Of a stretch of DNA of 64,000 nt, positions 34,163 through 45,462 are shown piece by piece. Source of the stretch: Silene latifolia (Eukaryota; Streptophyta; Magnoliopsida; Caryophyllales; Caryophyllaceae); the NCBI RefSeq assembly GCF_048544455.1, contig NC_133538.1, positions 452,179,311 to 452,243,310 of the forward strand, given 5' to 3'. The stretch's first letter is position 1. Each line of letters begins with the position of its first letter. Position numbers and translations under genes: made by a program. The notes under the pieces were generated by a model that worked only from the letters and a program-made list of their open reading frames with translations, was not told the DNA's origin and did not search any database.

Positions 34163-35159
34163 TACAACAATAAAAATAGATAATTACATAATACAACTGT
34201 GACTTCGGATGCTATACAACTGATATAATTAATACAAAAAAAAAGTAGCTTTTATGTTAAAGGGACTGATGATCTATCAACAATCAACTAAATCAACCCA
34301 AAAGTTTTCTGTTTTCCGGTTTTCAACATAGTTGGACTTTTTTTTTATCAACTTAGTTGACTTCTACTACCAAACCATGACAATGTAAACCAACGTATGA
34401 ATTCTTATAACATTCAACATGCATATTGTTAAAGTTCGATGATCCTAATGGGAGTCTCATGCATTCTATGTAATAAAATCACATATATTTTTGTACTATT
34501 GTTTAGAGACTATATTTATTGGAATTCAGTATGGATTTGATTTTACGAGAAATATATAAAGAGCAAAACACTCTTTTAATTGTAGATAGTCAAGGTAAAC
34601 TTATGCTGTAGAAGATCTAACATTTTCTCTAAACATACTAAATATAGATAATTATGATACCTGTTGCTTTATGTAACATCATTTAGTTTTACGTAGTTGT
34701 TATAGGTTAAAATAATTTGCAAAACTCATAAAGGTCCGTCTCAGTTATTAAGGGCGGTTCATTTGGTGAGCTGCACTATGTTTATGGAGATAACTATTGT
34801 ATTTAATTAAAACCAGTGATACCTATAACAATAATGGAAAAATTAATTACATACTCTTACCATGTTGCTTGATGTTTCACAACGGAAATGATAACTACTA
34901 AATGACAAAACTTTTATGCTAAAAGCACTAATAGTTCATTGATGATTAACTACACCAACCACTAACTTTTGTTTATCAATGATTTAAACATAATTGAACT
35001 TATTTTATCAACTATAGAATATATTTATACAGAAGATCCTAATAAGAGCCACGTGCATCGCACGGGCTTTTCAACTAGTAAGTAGGATTTTATAAGTGAA
35101 AAATATTAACTGAATATGTAAAATATTAATCATGCTACACTTAACGAAAAATAAATTAA
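34163..35159. other. AT-rich DNA with Helitron-like 3' end at 35078
   Basis: No gene. The stretch has two diverged copies of a phrase family (actgatgatctatcaacaatcaac near 34266 and actaatagttcattgatgattaac near 34926). At 35048-35066 an imperfect hairpin (gccacgtgc / gcacgggc) is followed 8 bases later by CTAG-T (35075-35079), a Helitron-like 3' terminus similar to the one at 8869-8900. Confidence 0.45.
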
Positions 35160-35672
35160 ATTTAAAATTTTAATCAGTGTGTAAAAATAAAAACAGAATT
35201 TTAAAAAATAAATATTGATGTCATCGCAAAAAAAAAAAAAATTATAAACAAAAATTAATCATAACACAACATAAGAATAAACTACAAAATTTAAGATAAA
35301 ATAAATTTAATTACAAAATAACCGCAAATTAACAAAATTACCGTAATCATAAAAAAAAAGTACAAAGAAAAATACGGATAAGGGGTAATAAATATCGTAT
35401 AAGCAAAGTACACATATACGATATACGAAATGTATACACTGAAATTTAAATACACACAATAATACTTAAATACTGAAAATAATAATGTATTATTAATAGA
35501 TTAGAGTTAAATAAAAAATTAGTTGAAAAGTAATATTAATTAATAAGGTAGGCGGTCAATACTGAGAACATTGATTAAAGAGCAATTAATGAAGGAATCT
35601 TAGGAATTAATGACTAAAATAAGATTCTTCAAGTTTGATAAATTACGCGTATTAATTGGTGGTGTATGAGAG
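35160..35672. repeat. Right arm of the 15-kb inverted-repeat pair
   Basis: The inverted counterpart of 20757-21270, ending ttggtggtgtatgagag at 35672. It ends about 200 bp upstream of the UGD leader, so the element border lies in the UGD promoter region. Confidence 0.65.
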
Positions 35673-35880
35673 CCTCGGATGTTGATCCCACTAACCAACC
35701 AACCGGTGGTTAGATCTCACTCACATCCTCGATCTCAGACCACGCACATTCCACATTCTACACTGCACATACTTCACCTTCTCAATTCCATGCATCAATG
35801 CGTAAATGCATAATTATATATTTATATTCGTTTGAATATTATATTCAATCCTAATATTCCCTTTACTACTACCACGACTT
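35673..35880 (+). promoter_or_regulatory. UGD promoter region
   Basis: About 200 bp of non-repeat DNA between the inverted repeat and the leader. Two overlapping ACCAACC motifs (35694-35704) match the AC-II element bound by MYB factors at cell-wall genes. AT-rich stretches near 35811-35835 (attatatatttatattcg) may hold the TATA box. The start site is not determined. Confidence 0.5.
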
Positions 35881-36791
35881 TGTTGCATTCCATTTTCTTC
35901 CTCACCTTCTCTCTCTAAACCCATCCATCTTTCTCTCTCTAAGTCAACTTTACTCCTTTTGTTTCATTGCCAAGGTATGATTTTGCTCTTATTATGCTTC
36001 TCTGCTGCTCTTTTTTGCTTAAATTGCTTTGATCTGGTTCAATTCTGTGTTTATTTGTTTAAAAACCGTCTCGACTAAAAGTTTAAGCTGATGTTTGACT
36101 AGATAAATTGTTTACGTCGTAGTATGTTCATATTATAATTGATCTATAGTCTGGAATGCTTATTTGTGAGTTTTATTATTGTGGTGATTATATTAAATCT
36201 ATTTGGTTGAATTCTGGCCTGAATTCATGATCTGCAGCTTAAATTATCAGCAAAATAATAATGCTAGAATTTTATTTTTATTTTTGAGAGAAATGCTAGA
36301 ATTTTGTTTGACTGGCCTACTCTTAGCTCCTTATTTGATGCTGTTTTTAGTGTACAATTTGATGTGGAATATGCTTATATTCTTTCCGTCCCAGTCATTT
36401 GCTTACATTTTATGTTCTTTTCGAAGGGTATTAATGATTAAGACGGAGGGAGTATGATTGTAATCAAATTCACAAAATTGATGGTGTTAGTTGGAATCTA
36501 TAATGTTTGGAAATGTGTAGGATAATTAGGATAGAGATTTTGTATTGCATTCTCTGATCTCTATATATAAAATTCGGATCGATGAAAGAAAATCCAGGAT
36601 GTGCTTAGATTGTGACAACTGACAAGTGAAGTTTATGATTGTGATTAATGAATTTTTTCGTAGTATCCGAGAGTAGATCTGAAGATCTTAAAACCTGTTT
36701 TTGTCTGTTTTCATGGATTTGAATGTTGTAGACACAGAGAAAGTTAATAGTTTAATATTTTAGTCTGATTTACCTCAGGTGAGGAGTGAAA
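35881..36791 (+). other. UGD 5' leader with one intron
   Basis: A C/T-rich leader exon (about 35881-35973, with ctctctctaaacccatcc) is followed by a GT donor at 35974 and an intron to an AG at 36778 (tttacctcag). The second leader part, 36779-36791, leads straight into the start codon. A leader intron is common in plant UGD genes and often boosts expression. A small MITE lies in the intron at 36384-36453. Confidence 0.65.
36384..36453. mobile_element. Stowaway-like MITE remnant in the UGD leader intron
   Basis: Starts ccgtcccagtcatttgctta and ends aatgattaagacggagggag, imperfect inverted ends of the common ctccctccgt MITE class. Only about 70 bp remain. Confidence 0.6.
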
Positions 36792-38234
36792 ATGGTGAAG
36801 ATCTGTTGTATAGGAGCTGGTTATGTAGGGGGCCCCACTATGGCGGTCATAGCACTCAAATGCCCATCAGTCGAAGTGGTAGTTGTTGATATCTCTGTGC
36901 CGCGGATCAATGCTTGGAATAGCGACCAGCTCCCAATCTATGAGCCTGGCTTGGACGACGTCGTCAAACAATGTCGTGGCAAGAACCTGTTTTTCAGCAC
37001 TGAGGTTCACAAACATGTAGCTGAGGCTGACATTGTTTTCGTCTCAGTCAACACTCCTACAAAGACTCAAGGTCTTGGCGCCGGGAAAGCCGCTGATCTC
37101 ACCTACTGGGAGAGTGCAGCCCGCATGATTGCTGACGTGTCAAAGTCCGACAAAATTGTCGTTGAGAAGTCAACGGTTCCTGTCAAAACAGCTGAAGCAA
37201 TAGAAAAGATTTTGACCCACAACACCAAAGGAATCAATTACCAGATTCTATCAAACCCTGAGTTTCTTGCTGAGGGAACTGCCATTGATGACCTGTTCAA
37301 GCCTGACAGAGTCCTAATTGGTGGCCGAGAAACCCCTGAAGGTCAGAAGGCAATCCAAGCATTGAAGGCCATTTATGCTCAATGGGTTCCTGAGGATCGG
37401 ATTTTAACCACCAATCTCTGGTCTGCTGAGCTGTCTAAGCTTGCTGCCAACGCCTTCTTGGCACAGAGGATTTCGTCGGTCAATGCCATGTCAGCACTCT
37501 GTGAGGCTACTGGAGCTGATGTTGCCCAAGTCTCATATGCTGTTGGTAAAGACACTAGAATTGGGGCCAAATTTTTGAATGCTAGTGTCGGGTTTGGTGG
37601 ATCCTGCTTCCAGAAAGACATTCTCAATCTGGTTTACATCTGTGAGTGTAACGGCCTTCCTGAGGTGGCTGAATACTGGAAACAGGTCATCAAGATCAAT
37701 GATTACCAGAAAACTCGCTTTGTTAACCGGGTTGTTGCTTACATGTTCAACTCTGTTTCAAACAAGAAGATTGCTGTGCTTGGATTTGCATTCAAGAAAG
37801 ACACTGGTGACACTAGGGAAACACCGGCTATTGACGTCTGCAAGGGATTGCTTGAAGACAAAGCAAGGTTGAGCATCTACGATCCTCAAGTGACCGAGGA
37901 CCAAATCCAGCGTGACTTGATCATGAAGAAGTTTGACTGGGACCACCCAATCCACCTGCAGCCATTGAGCCCCACCACGGTGAAACAAGTGAGCGTTGTT
38001 TGGGATGCCTATGAAGCAACAAAAGATGCTCATGCCCTTTGCATTTTGACTGAGTGGGATGAATTCAAGAAACTCGACTACAAGAGGGTCTTTGACAACA
38101 TGCAGAAGCCTGCCTTCGTGTTTGATGGGAGGAACGTTGTGAATGCTGATGAGCTTAGAGAAATTGGATTCATCGTTTACTCGATAGGCAAGCCACTAGA
38201 CCCATGGCTCAAGGACATGCCCGCCGTGGCTTAG
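36792..38234 (+). CDS. UGD: UDP-glucose 6-dehydrogenase
   Basis: Oxidises UDP-glucose to UDP-glucuronate with two NAD+ in the cytosol, the entry to UDP-xylose, arabinose, apiose and galacturonate for pectin and hemicellulose. A single exon of 480 codons is the full length usual for plant UGDs. The N-terminal NAD-binding domain starts [15 protein letters not shown] (GxGxxG at 8-13). Catalytic residues are present: T128 in [10 protein letters not shown]161 in [11 protein letters not shown]216 and N220 in [11 protein letters not shown]272 in [10 protein letters not shown] with D276. The C-terminal UDP-binding domain has [16 protein letters not shown] (330-345) and FDGRNV (444-449). The ATG at 36792 is chosen because it gives the standard family start and follows the leader intron; an upstream in-frame GTG is not needed. 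There are no stops or frameshifts, and this is the only intact gene in the window. Confidence 0.98.
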   Translation: MVKICCIGAGYVGGPTMAVIALKCPSVEVVVVDISVPRINAWNSDQLPIYEPGLDDVVKQCRGKNLFFSTEVHKHVAEADIVFVSVNTPTKTQGLGAGKAADLTYWESAARMIADVSKSDKIVVEKSTVPVKTAEAIEKILTHNTKGINYQILSNPEFLAEGTAIDDLFKPDRVLIGGRETPEGQKAIQALKAIYAQWVPEDRILTTNLWSAELSKLAANAFLAQRISSVNAMSALCEATGADVAQVSYAVGKDTRIGAKFLNASVGFGGSCFQKDILNLVYICECNGLPEVAEYWKQVIKINDYQKTRFVNRVVAYMFNSVSNKKIAVLGFAFKKDTGDTRETPAIDVCKGLLEDKARLSIYDPQVTEDQIQRDLIMKKFDWDHPIHLQPLSPTTVKQVSVVWDAYEATKDAHALCILTEWDEFKKLDYKRVFDNMQKPAFVFDGRNVVNADELREIGFIVYSIGKPLDPWLKDMPAVA

Positions 38235-38748
38235 TAGATGGATCCCAACTGCGCTCCTACAAGTTCTTCTCGGTTTGGCTAGGAGATTTTTTTTTAAAAA
38301 GCTCATCCCTACCATATTACAAGTTCATTGATCAGGAAAATGAGTACACCATGGAAGACTTGGTTGTGTCACTATAGTTTGCCTTCATTTGTATGTTGAA
38401 GGGTACATTTTATTTTTCTGGTGATCATTTTATTGTTGTTTCTTCTGTTTCAACTGCTTCTTGATTTTTTTTTTTTGAATTGCGAAAAATACTATGGGTT
38501 TATTTTTGCCACTTTTCCTTGAATGCATGGCCATTTAGTTTTGACGGAGTATTTTTTAAGGGAATGATGATTTAGTCTTCCCGGAATCAAGGGTATTCTC
38601 GTTGTTTTCTGTTTAATTATCGATTAAAAAACGTAAAACATGAAAAGTACTTGAAAAACATAAATTGAACATTAATATATTAGAATTTAGTTGTAAATAA
38701 GGCAAGTAGTCTCTGAACAAACAAATCTCTGAAGGATATAAATCAGTA

Positions 38749-38750
<2 letters not shown>
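38235..38750 (+). other. UGD 3' untranslated and downstream DNA
   Basis: T-rich sequence typical of a plant 3' end. The probable untranslated part reaches about 38450-38500. No other gene. The LINE tail starts at 38751. Confidence 0.6.
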
Positions 38751-38797
<47 letters not shown>

Positions 38798-40069
38798 AGG
38801 AAAACACCCATAAAGGTATTAAATTAATAACGAAATATCAAAAAGTACAGCATTGTTCGCAATCGGAGGTAAAACATCTCCCCAATCCACCCTCCCAACT
38901 ACTCTAGGCGTAATATGCGCTAAAGAGTGTGCCTCACAATTGTTAACACGACTCGTATGAGACCATAAAACCGACTGAAAATCATTACAAATAATCAAAA
39001 TATCATCTATAATCTGCGAGAACATGCTTCTTCCCTTCCGCTTCTCCTGTAGAGCGTCAACGAGCTGTGAGCAATCACTCTCCACCATCACGTTACAGTC
39101 ACCTCTACTTCTAGCTTCTTGCAACCCGTCCAAATCGACTACGACTTTCCGCCACTATCGGTTCCCGACACTGTCCTAGTAATAAAGCCCCCCCCCCCCC
39201 CATAACACCCTTCCTCTCCCATCCCTACACACCATCCCCGTAGTAACTCCCTCCCAATCTTTAACCCCCGCGTCAACATTCACCTTCACATACCCATCTG
39301 GAGCCGCCTCCCAACCCTTCTCTCGGCCATCTCCCCCATTTTTATTCTTCGTGCACCTCCCCCTGCCACCGTACTCCTCAACCCCCTCACACTCATGCAT
39401 AACATCACACACCCTCCGAATAATCGTCTCCGGGTTGACATCCACCCCCTCAAAGATCACCTTGTTCCGATGCTCCCAAAGCGCCCAACACCCTAGCATG
39501 AATTTCCAATACTCCCCGGCCCCAATCTCCCTCCATCTCTCCTCCACCCAACCCCGGGTACTACTCCCTCCAAACGTTTCCTCACTCGTCAAACCCAACT
39601 CCTCCCATACCCAATTTGCTACCCCACAATCCCGAAACAGATGAATACTTGACTCAACAGACAAATTACATAAGGGACAAGAAGAAGACTCACCTCCAAT
39701 TCGAGCAACTATGTTTGCTTTCGTTGCCAATGCTTCATTACAGAGTTGCCAGAAGAAGAGTTTTACGCGCGGCGAGACCGGAACTTTCCAAAGTTTATTC
39801 CATAACCATCTCTCCATTACCCTATTAGACTGCTCGGCCAACTCCATATCCTCCCCAGCTAGCATCTTATAAGCCGATTTAACAGTATAAACACCATCCC
39901 GCTCCCAGCCCCAAACCACGAGTCACTCGGACTATTCGGGCTCAAACGAATGTTTGTAATTCGCTCACGCTCAAAGGGTAAGAAAAATTGATTAATTTTC
40001 TCCGCATCCCACACATTATTGTTCACAATAAAATCCGCCACCACCATTCCCTCCCTCCCAGTAGGACAC
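38751..40069 (-). mobile_element. LINE 4, 3' part (minus strand, T46 = poly-A tail)
   Basis: The 3' half of a minus-strand L1-type LINE. It starts on the left with 46 T (38751-38796), its poly-A tail. Right of 40069 it is interrupted by the Tat element. The remaining part is 57283-59595. With the 5-bp duplication gacac (40065-40069 and 57283-57287) counted once, the two coding parts meet in the same frame. Confidence 0.92.
38819..40064 (-). pseudogene. LINE 4 ORF2: zf-RVT and RNase H
   Basis: From right to left: 40047-39859 (VADFIVNNNVWDAEKINQFF), 39919-39176 with MVWGWERDGVYTVKSAYKML, zf-RVT (WKVPVSPRVKLFFWQL; CPLCNLSVESSIHLFRDC) and the start of RNase H (VKVNVDAGVKDWEG), then 39133-38819 with the rest of RNase H (VMVESDCSQLVDAL; NNCEAHSLAHI). 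The breaks are small. One is next to a run of 14 C (39188-39201), a likely slippage site inside RNase H. Catalytic Asp residues of RNase H are still visible. Confidence 0.85.
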
Positions 40070-40848
40070 TATATGGGTAAAAATACCCTCTCATTTTCAT
40101 CATGACGTGGCAACTCGCAATTGGATAAAATAAAGGCACACGGATCAAAAACAAGGCAGCAGGGTGCTAGACGCAAGGAAGAACAAGGGGGGATGAACCT
40201 GGACATTCAAGTGATACAAAGGCCACGTTTGAATTAAATAACAAACATCCAGCAGGAACGTTGAAATGGTCAGTAGGAACATTGCGGTGATCAGCAAGAG
40301 CTTTGACAAAGTCTGCAACCACTTCCTATTTCATAGGGAATGGAGCATATGGTTGAGCATATGTAGGGAGCATGTGCAACCACTCCAAGAAAGGCTATAA
40401 AAGAGCAACAAACATCAGATTCAAGGGCATCCCTCATTTACTCCACTCGAAGAATTATCATTCACCACCTGCAACAATTAATATCATTAACACACTTAGA
40501 AATTTATACATCGTTCGTGCCATTTGTATTTAGTCATTTGGAGATCACAGCTGTTCATCCTGATCGTTCCATCTAGGTTCACCCTCGGATACTATTACTA
40601 TTAGTGGATCATTGGTGGGATACCATTCCTCCCGCGGTTTTTCCCACATTTTGGGTTTCCAGCGTCACCATTTTGCTTGTGTTGTTTGTCTCTCTTTCTT
40701 TTTCGTTTGTCTTTCTTTCGCATGAGTTGTTTAGTTTCGTTCTCGCTATGTTCTTACGACTAATCTAGTTCAGTCCTTAATATCGTATTTTAATTAGAAT
40801 AGCCGCATTAACTCACAAATTTTTAGTCGGTAAAATCTTACCAAAACA
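40070..40848 (+). repeat. 5' LTR of the Tat element
   Basis: 779 bp ending cttaccaaaaca. Its last 146 bp match 57137-57282 over equal length. A TGGCGCCCACC primer-site-like stretch (40852-40869) follows four bases later. Confidence 0.85.
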
Positions 40849-40851
40849 GTT

Positions 40852-40869
40852 TGGCGCCCACCATGGGAC
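40852..40869 (+). other. Primer-binding site of the Tat element
   Basis: TGGCGCCCACCATGGGAC, close to the TGGCGCCCACCGTGGGG form common in plant Tat elements. The tRNA matched was not worked out. Confidence 0.6.
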
Positions 40870-40927
40870 ATTGTGGTTAAATCTTGGTTAAAATACCTCT
40901 TCTCGAAATATTCTAACATCTCTATAG

Positions 40928-42942
40928 TTGATCATGTCAGGATCCAATCAGAACGTATCAGATCCGATGAGTACATTAGTGCAAACTCCAGTAGTAGGGG
41001 CGGCGCCAGCAAGCTCTGGTGTTCCAACAACGGCGGTCCCTACCACCAGAGTGACTGCAGGCCAGGCTCAGCCCCAAGTATCAGCAAAGCCTCCTTACTC
41101 CCGCAAAATCACAGATCTGGGACCAGGGAAGGCTGACAAATCACCAGTTGTTAATCCTGTGCCAAAGCCTAATAAGGATGGGAGTCCGCAGTGCCCAGCA
41201 TCACCAGGACACCTGATAGGAGCCCGTCTCCCAGGAGCATCACGACCGGATCCGGTACAGCAGTTGCTCCAAGGGATGACATCCTTACAGCAGGCGGTGA
41301 TAGGGTTACAAATGGACAACCAGACCTTGCAGGAGAAGATAGATGCAGTGTCACCCCTGAAAACGCCCCAGCAGATGACAAGGTCAACACTCGACCAGGG
41401 GAATGCCAGGGAGTACTCAGGGAGGCTAATGCCGCAAAATCTAGTAACCAGGCTCGATATGGATATGCTGCCACCAGGGGTAACCACACCACCCGAGCAA
41501 GTGTATCTAGTAGGAACGGTGGCCACCCAGGGTACGATCCAACCACCAGGAGTCCCACCACTACCAAGGATGCCGCAAACGTACCCCATGGTACTCAATC
41601 CTGTAGGATTAAGAGCGCTGACTCCCGGTCCCATATCAATAACCGGCAGTACGCCAGTGGTACCAGGGAGTAATCCAGGGGAACAGTCAGGAAGAAATGC
41701 ATATCCCGGAATGTTCTCCTATATGCCACATACTCCAGACAGCCAGTTCAGGCCTATTGTGAACTCAACACCATTACCTGGAAGCTACATGGTCCCTCTT
41801 TACATGCCAGGAGGAACACCAAATCCATATGGGATCTACTCAGCACCCCACAACCAGGGTATGGGGGTAGGAAGCTATGTAGAACAACAGTTGCAGGATA
41901 TCAGGTCCCTACTCAGCAAGGTTTTAGGGTTACCACGTCCCATGGAGGTAGCAACCCCGGAGTGCTATGCAGATTCCCCTTTGTGGACAGCATTGCCCTT
42001 GTTAGCATGCCAAAGGGGTTCATTACACCAACGATGACGTTGTATGATAGAACAGAGAATCCGCTGGAGCACATCAACCAGTACAAGCAGAAAATGATGG
42101 TGGTTGCAGCAACAGGGCCTGAAAATGAGGCATGTATGTGTAAAGGATTCGGTTCCACCTTGTCAGGAGCCGCACTCCAGTGGTTCGTTAACCTTCCCAA
42201 CAAATCTATTTCCAGCTTCGCAGGGTTGGTGAACGTTTTCAATCAGCAGTTCGCAAGCAGTCGCAAGCCAGAAAAATTATCCAGTGATCTATACCGGATC
42301 GTCCAGAGGTTCGAGGAGTCCACCAGGGATTATCTCGCCAGATTCAATTTGGAAAAAATATCTATCCCTTGGTGCGACCCTACAACAGCAGTCAACGCCT
42401 TCAGAAGGGGACTGCATCGCGACTCTGATTTGTACAAGGATCTCACCAAGCATCCATGTGCCACCTTTGAGGAAGTTAAGCAAATGGCAGAGGCTACTTA
42501 TCGCCTAGAGGAGGATGAGGATAGAAGGGACCTGTATGGAACAGAGTCGTCCAGCAGAAAAATCACAATAGAGAAAAAGAATGAAAGAGCCAAACCCTAC
42601 AGCAAGAACACAGTGAACAAAGTCTCAGGAGAAACAGAGAGCACCGAGGCTCCACCTAAGCTCAGCGAGTATGGGTTCACCACTGGACTTGCTGGGGTAT
42701 TGAAGGCAATCAGGGAGCTGGGGCAGAGGGCCAGGTGGCCCAAGAAGCCTACTCCCAGGGAGAACGACAAAAGAGATGCCAGCAAGAGGTGTGAATACCA
42801 CAACGATATTGGCCATAATATAGAAGATTGTGTAGTACTACGAAAGGAAGTAAAGCACCTCTACAGTGTTGGATGCTTGGATCACCTGCTCCCCAAGGGG
42901 GCGAAATGTGGAAAGGTCAATACTGCTGACCAGGTGATGTGA
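40928..42942 (+). pseudogene. Tat element gag
   Basis: Two overlapping frames, 40928-42037 and 41962-42942, separated by a frameshift near 42000. The first is a Pro/Gly/Thr-rich N-terminal region starting near MSGSNQN. The second holds the retrotransposon gag core (TMTLYDRTENPLEHINQYKQ; GAALQWFVNLP; DYLARFNLEK; NAFRRGLHRDS) and a C-terminal Cys-His region (CEYHNDIGHNIEDCVVLRKE) typical of Tat gags. The solo LTR cuts in at 42935, so the gag-pol junction is split. Confidence 0.85.
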
Positions 42943-44707
42943 CCATAATTAGAGCATATTTAGTCCCCGAATTAGCTTTGTTCCCATGATTTTTAGTGCA
43001 TATTTGGGTCATTTATTGTCTTTAGTCCTTTGTTTTGCATATTCCTTGAGGTTTTGTTTCCTTGGTAGGAAAGGAGTGCAAACCTTGCATTTTCATGGCA
43101 AAATAGAGCTAAATTGATTGAATTCAATGACCAAGCATCAAAGAGAAGACAAGATTAGAAGGCCTTTGTACATACTATAGTAGATGGGCAATGATGAGAA
43201 AAGATCCTTGCATCCCCGAGGAAATCCTCAAGGATTTTATGAAGAAAAAGGAAGAAAAGAAGAAAGAAAGTAGCTGTAAGACAATCCGAGCAGATTGTCT
43301 ACAATCCGCCCGTCCAAGAGGTGAAATCCGAGCGTCTTCCCCAGCTGGACGCCCGTCCAGAACCACCACAATCCGCCCGTCTTCCCTTGAATCTGCTCGT
43401 CCAACAAGTCCATATCCGCCCGTCCCGTGCCCTGGACGCTCGGATTGTGTGTCAGCCATTTCGTCTTCTACACATTTCATGAAGGATGCGCATATTTTTC
43501 TAAGACCGGCAAAAAGGAGACCGGAGTCTCCCTTGAGACCGGCAATTCCTCAAGGACTTAATCGTCATTTAAGCCCTTAGTAAACCCTAATTTATGTAAC
43601 TAATCCCCACTATAAATACCCCATTAGGCTAATTAGAAGATCATGTTCTTCTTAGCAATCTCTAGTGTAGTTTATATCAATCAAATCTCTCTTTAATCTT
43701 GTAACCAACATTTAATCAAGTTTTAATACAAATTTCATTCCCTTAATCTCTTTTAGTTCATCTTTCATTTTGGGTAATTGAAGATTATTTGGGTTATTAT
43801 TGGGAGATTGACAACCTTTCAATCAATTATCAAGTACTTCTATTATTCTTTGCTTTATTATTGGAATCATTAGTAGGTATAATTCTCTTAATCCCTTTTT
43901 AATTATTGTTAATTATCTTCATTTATTCATCATGTTTTACTTTGTTGGTGTGATTGACAACCTTTCTAGCATATTCAACATGATAATGAGTGAATAGTTC
44001 CTTAGCTAGGGTTAATGGGTAATTAGGGAAAACCAACATGTTGGATGATTCATGCTTAAATTAATATGTTTTCATAGTTTATTTGCTTGCTTGTTGTGAT
44101 CTCAACTTATGCACATGTTATGTTTGATGAAATGCGAGCCTATGAATCCTTGCATTTTTTACCCATCACCTATCTTTTCAATGAGACTTGTAAGACATAA
44201 ACCAACTCGAGTCTCATTAGACCATGCATATAGTTGAGTAGGGAAGATTAAGTCGACTTGTAAGTGTTGTACAATCTAATCGATTCGGCTCCGGGACCCA
44301 AACATTCCTAGGATTGTAAGATATAAACCAACTCGATCCATCACAACAATAATTTCTTGCTTATAATTTGAGAATATGTTTGTATGATCAATTCCCATGA
44401 ATCCCCTATGACCCCATGACACCCTAGTGCCTTTTATCAATTGTTTACACCCCTTTTTAATCATCTTGCTTGTTTACTTTTATTGCTATTTAGTTTAGTG
44501 ATCTTCTACTTCAAAACCCAAATTGTGACACCCTTAGACACCACTAGTTGTAATTGAAAATCTCATCTCAATTCCCGTCCCTTGGGATCCGACCTTTACT
44601 TGCCTCTTTACTAATTCTAGAGTTGTCGGTAGAGTTATAAATTTTGTTTTGGTCTAGGTGCTTCTAACGACAAGTACCGAAAACTAAACCTCCAAGTGAG
44701 TCCGACA
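42935..44707 (+). repeat. Athila-like solo LTR, TSD ccagg
   Basis: 1773 bp from TGATGTGACC to AGTCCGACA, flanked by ccagg at 42930-42934 and 44708-44712. Outside it the Tat coding frame resumes with a block reading VVNIITGGSEICGLTYSAAK. It starts TGATG like the LTR at 27947 and ends in a gggatccgacctttact-type stretch common in Athila LTRs. No internal region remains, so it arose by recombination between two LTRs. The short frame at 43191-43580 across the motif array is not considered coding. Confidence 0.88.
43275..43451. repeat. ATCCGCCCGTC / GGACG motif array in the solo LTR
   Basis: About eight related motifs in 175 bp: aatccgcccgtcc, aatccgagcgtctt, ggacgcccgtcc (palindromic arms), aatccgcccgtctt, aatctgctcgtcc, tatccgcccgtcc and ggacgctcggatt. 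They occur in both directions. A TATA-like box identical to that of the 28-kb LTR (tataaatacc) lies at 43611-43620. The place in the LTR is like that of the TCGATCGA arrays, but the motif is different. Confidence 0.75.
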
Positions 44708-44712
44708 CCAGG

Positions 44713-45356
44713 CCCAACCATCCCCACCTCCACCTTACTCAAAGGTCGTGAACATCATCACAGGGGGTTCGGAGATATGTGGTCTCACTTATTCAGCAGC
44801 AAAGCGCCATGCAACCGAGACTAAAGGAGATAAACCAGAGTTCTCCCTCGGGGCGTGACAGGATCTACCAGCAATCTCGTTCAACGAGGCAGACATACCT
44901 GATGAGGCAGAACACCACCATGACGCCTTGATCATTACCCTTTCTATAGGGAACTACCTTGTTAAAAAGATATTGGTAGATACAGGAAGCTCTGTGAATC
45001 TGATAATGCTGGAAACCTTGAAGAACATGGGGTTCAGCGAGAAAGACCTGGTGCAGAAGGCAGTACCCTTGGTAGGCTTCAGCGGAGAAACTAAACAATC
45101 CTTTGGAGAAATAGTGATACCTACCTTTGCAGGAGGTATGAACAAACAGGTACGGTACTTGGTCATTGATGGTCCGTCAACTTACAACGTGATACTTGGC
45201 AGGCCTTGGATCCATGAAATGAAAGCGGTACCATCAACGTACCATCAGAGCCTGAAGTTCCCTACACCCGGGGGCCCGGGAGGTACAGGAGATACGGGGA
45301 GATCAAAATGTCGCTCAGGATTGCTACAAGAACGCTCTGAAACCCACTGCAGCTAG
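44713..45356 (+). pseudogene. Tat element protease
   Basis: The frame resumes after the solo LTR with VVNIITGGSEICG and carries the aspartic protease in 44928-45356: ILVDTGSSVNLIMLETL (active site DTG), GFSGETKQSFGEI and YNVILGRPWIHEM. A stop near 44860 breaks the part before it, and the frame ends in a shifted tail after 45260. Confidence 0.85.
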
Positions 45357-45462
45357 ATCTGCATAGCAATTACAGAAACTGTGCGTCTAGAGGGAGTTTA
45401 TCGCACCTCCCCAGGAGGAACTCGACGAAGTAGTCCTGGACCCACAGTTTCCAGCAAGAACA

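Noticed and set aside
36786..36791. GTG start two codons upstream of the UGD ATG
   Set aside because: Plant UGDs start [13 protein letters not shown] at the ATG of 36792; a non-ATG start is not needed.
41095..41673. Long frames on both strands over the Tat gag N-terminus
   Set aside because: Shadows of the GC-richer Pro/Gly-rich gag region; the true frame continues into the gag core.
43191..43580. 129-codon plus-strand and 101-codon minus-strand frames in the solo LTR
   Set aside because: They come from the repeated CCGCCCGTC motifs; the region is LTR promoter sequence with a TATA-like box downstream.
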